From assembly GCA_903821255.1 (NCBI GenBank), contig CAIJKT010000355.1:1-6574 (forward strand): a DNA stretch of 6,574 nucleotides, given 5' to 3'. This stretch comes from an uncultured Lentisphaeria bacterium (GTDB lineage: Bacteria; Verrucomicrobiota; Lentisphaeria; Victivallales; Victivallaceae). The notes under the pieces are model-generated. The model was given only the letters and a program-made list of their open reading frames with translations, ran no database searches and was not told the DNA's origin. The first letter of the stretch is position 1; every line of letters begins with the position of its first letter. Positions 5,343-6,574 of this stretch are shown one piece after another. The position numbers and the translations under genes are program-made.

Positions 5343-6254
5343 ATGAATCAGAAAATGACTCAAGCATGCAGGTCTGAAAAAGATGAAGTTTTTTTCAGGA
5401 GAAGCGACTTTGTGAAACCGGATGATTCCTATGGAATTTCCGGGAGAGAGCGAAACATGCCAACGGTTGGGGTATGGACGGAAAAGGCGGCGGACCGGCC
5501 GGATATCGCAGGTCAACTTATGGGTTCTGGATTTGTGGAGGAAGAAAAAAGGAGGGGAGGAACCCGGAAGCAAAGAAGAATCTTTACACTCATTGAACTG
5601 CTTGTAGTTATAGCTATTATAACGATACTTGCGGGATTATTGCTGCCGGCGCTCCGCAAGGCTCGGGAGATGGCGTATGGCTCCGCCTGTCTCAACAACT
5701 TGAAGCAGATAGGATTCGGCATGATTTCATACGCTGATACTTACGGAAACTGGTTGGCTCCCCAGTATTTCAGTTATCCGACAGCGGTTTACTGGTTTGC
5801 GAGTATTGCCGACAATATGGGGAATGATCCGAAAGTGTCGTCCGACTACAAATTGCTGAAGACTCGGATTTTTAACTGTCAGGCCCGCAAGACCTGGCTG
5901 ATCAGCAGCGGCAAGATTATTCCTTATTCCAATAACTATGCGTTCAACTGCAAGATGGGAACGGCAGACGCCAGCAATGGTTGGAATCTGGTAAAAATGA
6001 ACATGGTTCGGCGTCCCTCTTGGGTCATCTATGTGGGAGACAGCATTGTCAGCGGAGTGGATGCCGGCACCGGCACGTGTACGTCGCGGATCAATTATGG
6101 CGCACGGACCAATTCGTTCGCGGTATGTCAAAGCTATGTGCCGATAGATATCCACGGCGGCCGCTCGAATTTTCTGTTTGTCGACGGACACGCCGGTGCC
6201 ATGCGGCGCAGTGATCTCACCCAGCCGAATTTTGATTACACCATACTGAAATGA
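5343..6254 (+). CDS. Prepilin-type N-terminal domain / H-X9-DG protein with long leader
   Basis: This 303-residue protein is of the pseudopilin-like class common in Lentisphaerota and Planctomycetota. Residues 81-105 are the conserved pilin N-terminal helix ([12 protein letters not shown] then a hydrophobic run to LLPAL), with Glu85 at the +5 position. It is followed by [30 protein letters not shown] in two adjoining blocks. His271 to Asp281-Gly282 fit the H-X9-DG C-terminal motif. The usual Gly at -1 is replaced by Ile80, preceded by a basic RKQRR stretch, so processing by prepilin peptidase is uncertain. The protein is expected to be exported and membrane-anchored by the helix; its function is unknown. 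About 80 charged residues precede the helix, far longer than a normal leader. A start at ATG 5520 would leave about 20. The stop overlaps the Shine-Dalgarno of the next gene. Confidence 0.88.
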   Translation: MNQKMTQACRSEKDEVFFRRSDFVKPDDSYGISGRERNMPTVGVWTEKAADRPDIAGQLMGSGFVEEEKRRGGTRKQRRIFTLIELLVVIAIITILAGLLLPALRKAREMAYGSACLNNLKQIGFGMISYADTYGNWLAPQYFSYPTAVYWFASIADNMGNDPKVSSDYKLLKTRIFNCQARKTWLISSGKIIPYSNNYAFNCKMGTADASNGWNLVKMNMVRRPSWVIYVGDSIVSGVDAGTGTCTSRINYGARTNSFAVCQSYVPIDIHGGRSNFLFVDGHAGAMRRSDLTQPNFDYTILK

Positions 6255-6262
6255 GGAATTAT

Positions 6263-6574
6263 ATGCAAAAATGGAACAAATGGATCTTGGCGTTGCTGTT
6301 GCTGCCCATGATGGTTCACGCGGAGCGTTCGCTGGTCACAGCGCCGGTTGTTGGCAGAGTTCCGGTTATCGACGGACATTTTCAGGAAGGGGAATGGGAC
6401 GACATGACCCGGATCGGCAATTTTCTGAATGTTCAGACCGGGAAATTCGCCTCGGAACAGACCACGGTCTGGCTGGGGCATGATTTCGACAATATATACA
6501 TCGCACTGAAATTGGACGCGACGGTGCTGCAGCACGCCGCTCAGATGCGCACAAGATTCCTGGCCGAATCGACC
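6263..6574 (+). CDS. Secreted CBM9-like (carbohydrate-binding) protein, 3' partial
   Basis: The frame is open to the end of the window, giving 104 residues. Residues 1-20 are a signal peptide: basic MQKWNK, a hydrophobic WILALLLLPMM core and a VHA cleavage site before ERS. The mature part has PVIDGHFQEGEWDDMTRIGNF and, later, TVWLGHDFDNIYIALKLD. This is the ordering of carbohydrate-binding family 9-like domains (IDG...W at the first strand, then a D-x-x-x-I/L-Y-I/V-A strand). Such domains occur at the N-terminus of secreted glycan-active or glycan-binding proteins. What follows the window end cannot be told. GAGGA at 6253-6257 overlaps the upstream stop and lies five bases before the ATG; the intergenic gap is 8 bp, so the two genes are almost certainly co-transcribed and perhaps translationally coupled. 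Confidence 0.75.
   Translation, partial: MQKWNKWILALLLLPMMVHAERSLVTAPVVGRVPVIDGHFQEGEWDDMTRIGNFLNVQTGKFASEQTTVWLGHDFDNIYIALKLDATVLQHAAQMRTRFLAEST

Noticed and set aside
5545..5560. Run of A followed by AGGAGGGGAGG as a programmed frameshift or internal start
   Set aside because: The reading frame continues unbroken into the pilin helix, and no start codon lies at a suitable distance after the purine-rich stretch.

Overview
The window looks like a chromosomal segment of a Lentisphaerota/Victivallis-like bacterium (PVC superphylum). This is inferred from a prepilin-type protein with an [13 protein letters not shown]-terminal segment and a C-terminal H-X9-DG motif, next to a GntR-headed LacI-type regulator and a secreted carbohydrate-binding-like protein. 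That combination is heavily expanded in those genomes. No rRNA, tRNA, insertion sequence or true CRISPR array was seen.

Left part (1-2762, + strand) is central metabolism. It holds the 3' part of a 2-oxoacid:ferredoxin oxidoreductase gamma subunit, then hisF (histidine biosynthesis), then a single-domain malic enzyme. Gaps are 13 and 48 bp, each downstream gene has its own Shine-Dalgarno, and the three probably form one transcription unit whose promoter lies outside the window. hisF is separated here from other his genes.

Middle part (2763-3855, - strand) is a convergent accessory gene. Its 342-residue product has two tandem copies of a helix-turn-helix domain resembling phage terminase small-subunit-like proteins. 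A tail follows in which a roughly 10-residue motif (AQxLSKSSE-like) recurs about every 23-26 residues. At DNA level the motif is a 28-bp partly palindromic repeat. Three good copies and one decayed copy lie in frame in the tail, and another good copy sits beyond the stop codon, between this gene and the malic enzyme gene. This is the least ordinary part of the window.

An AT-rich divergent spacer (3856-4129) follows. It contains a near-consensus sigma70 promoter for the rightward gene, and its -35 box is one arm of a perfect inverted repeat.

Right part (4130-6574, + strand) is a carbohydrate-linked cassette. It has a GntR/LacI-type regulator, a 133-bp spacer with a 30-bp palindrome, a prepilin-like protein with an unusually long leader, and 8 bp later the start of a secreted CBM9-like protein cut by the window end. 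The likely logic is local sugar-responsive control of surface or secreted proteins. This part is inference.
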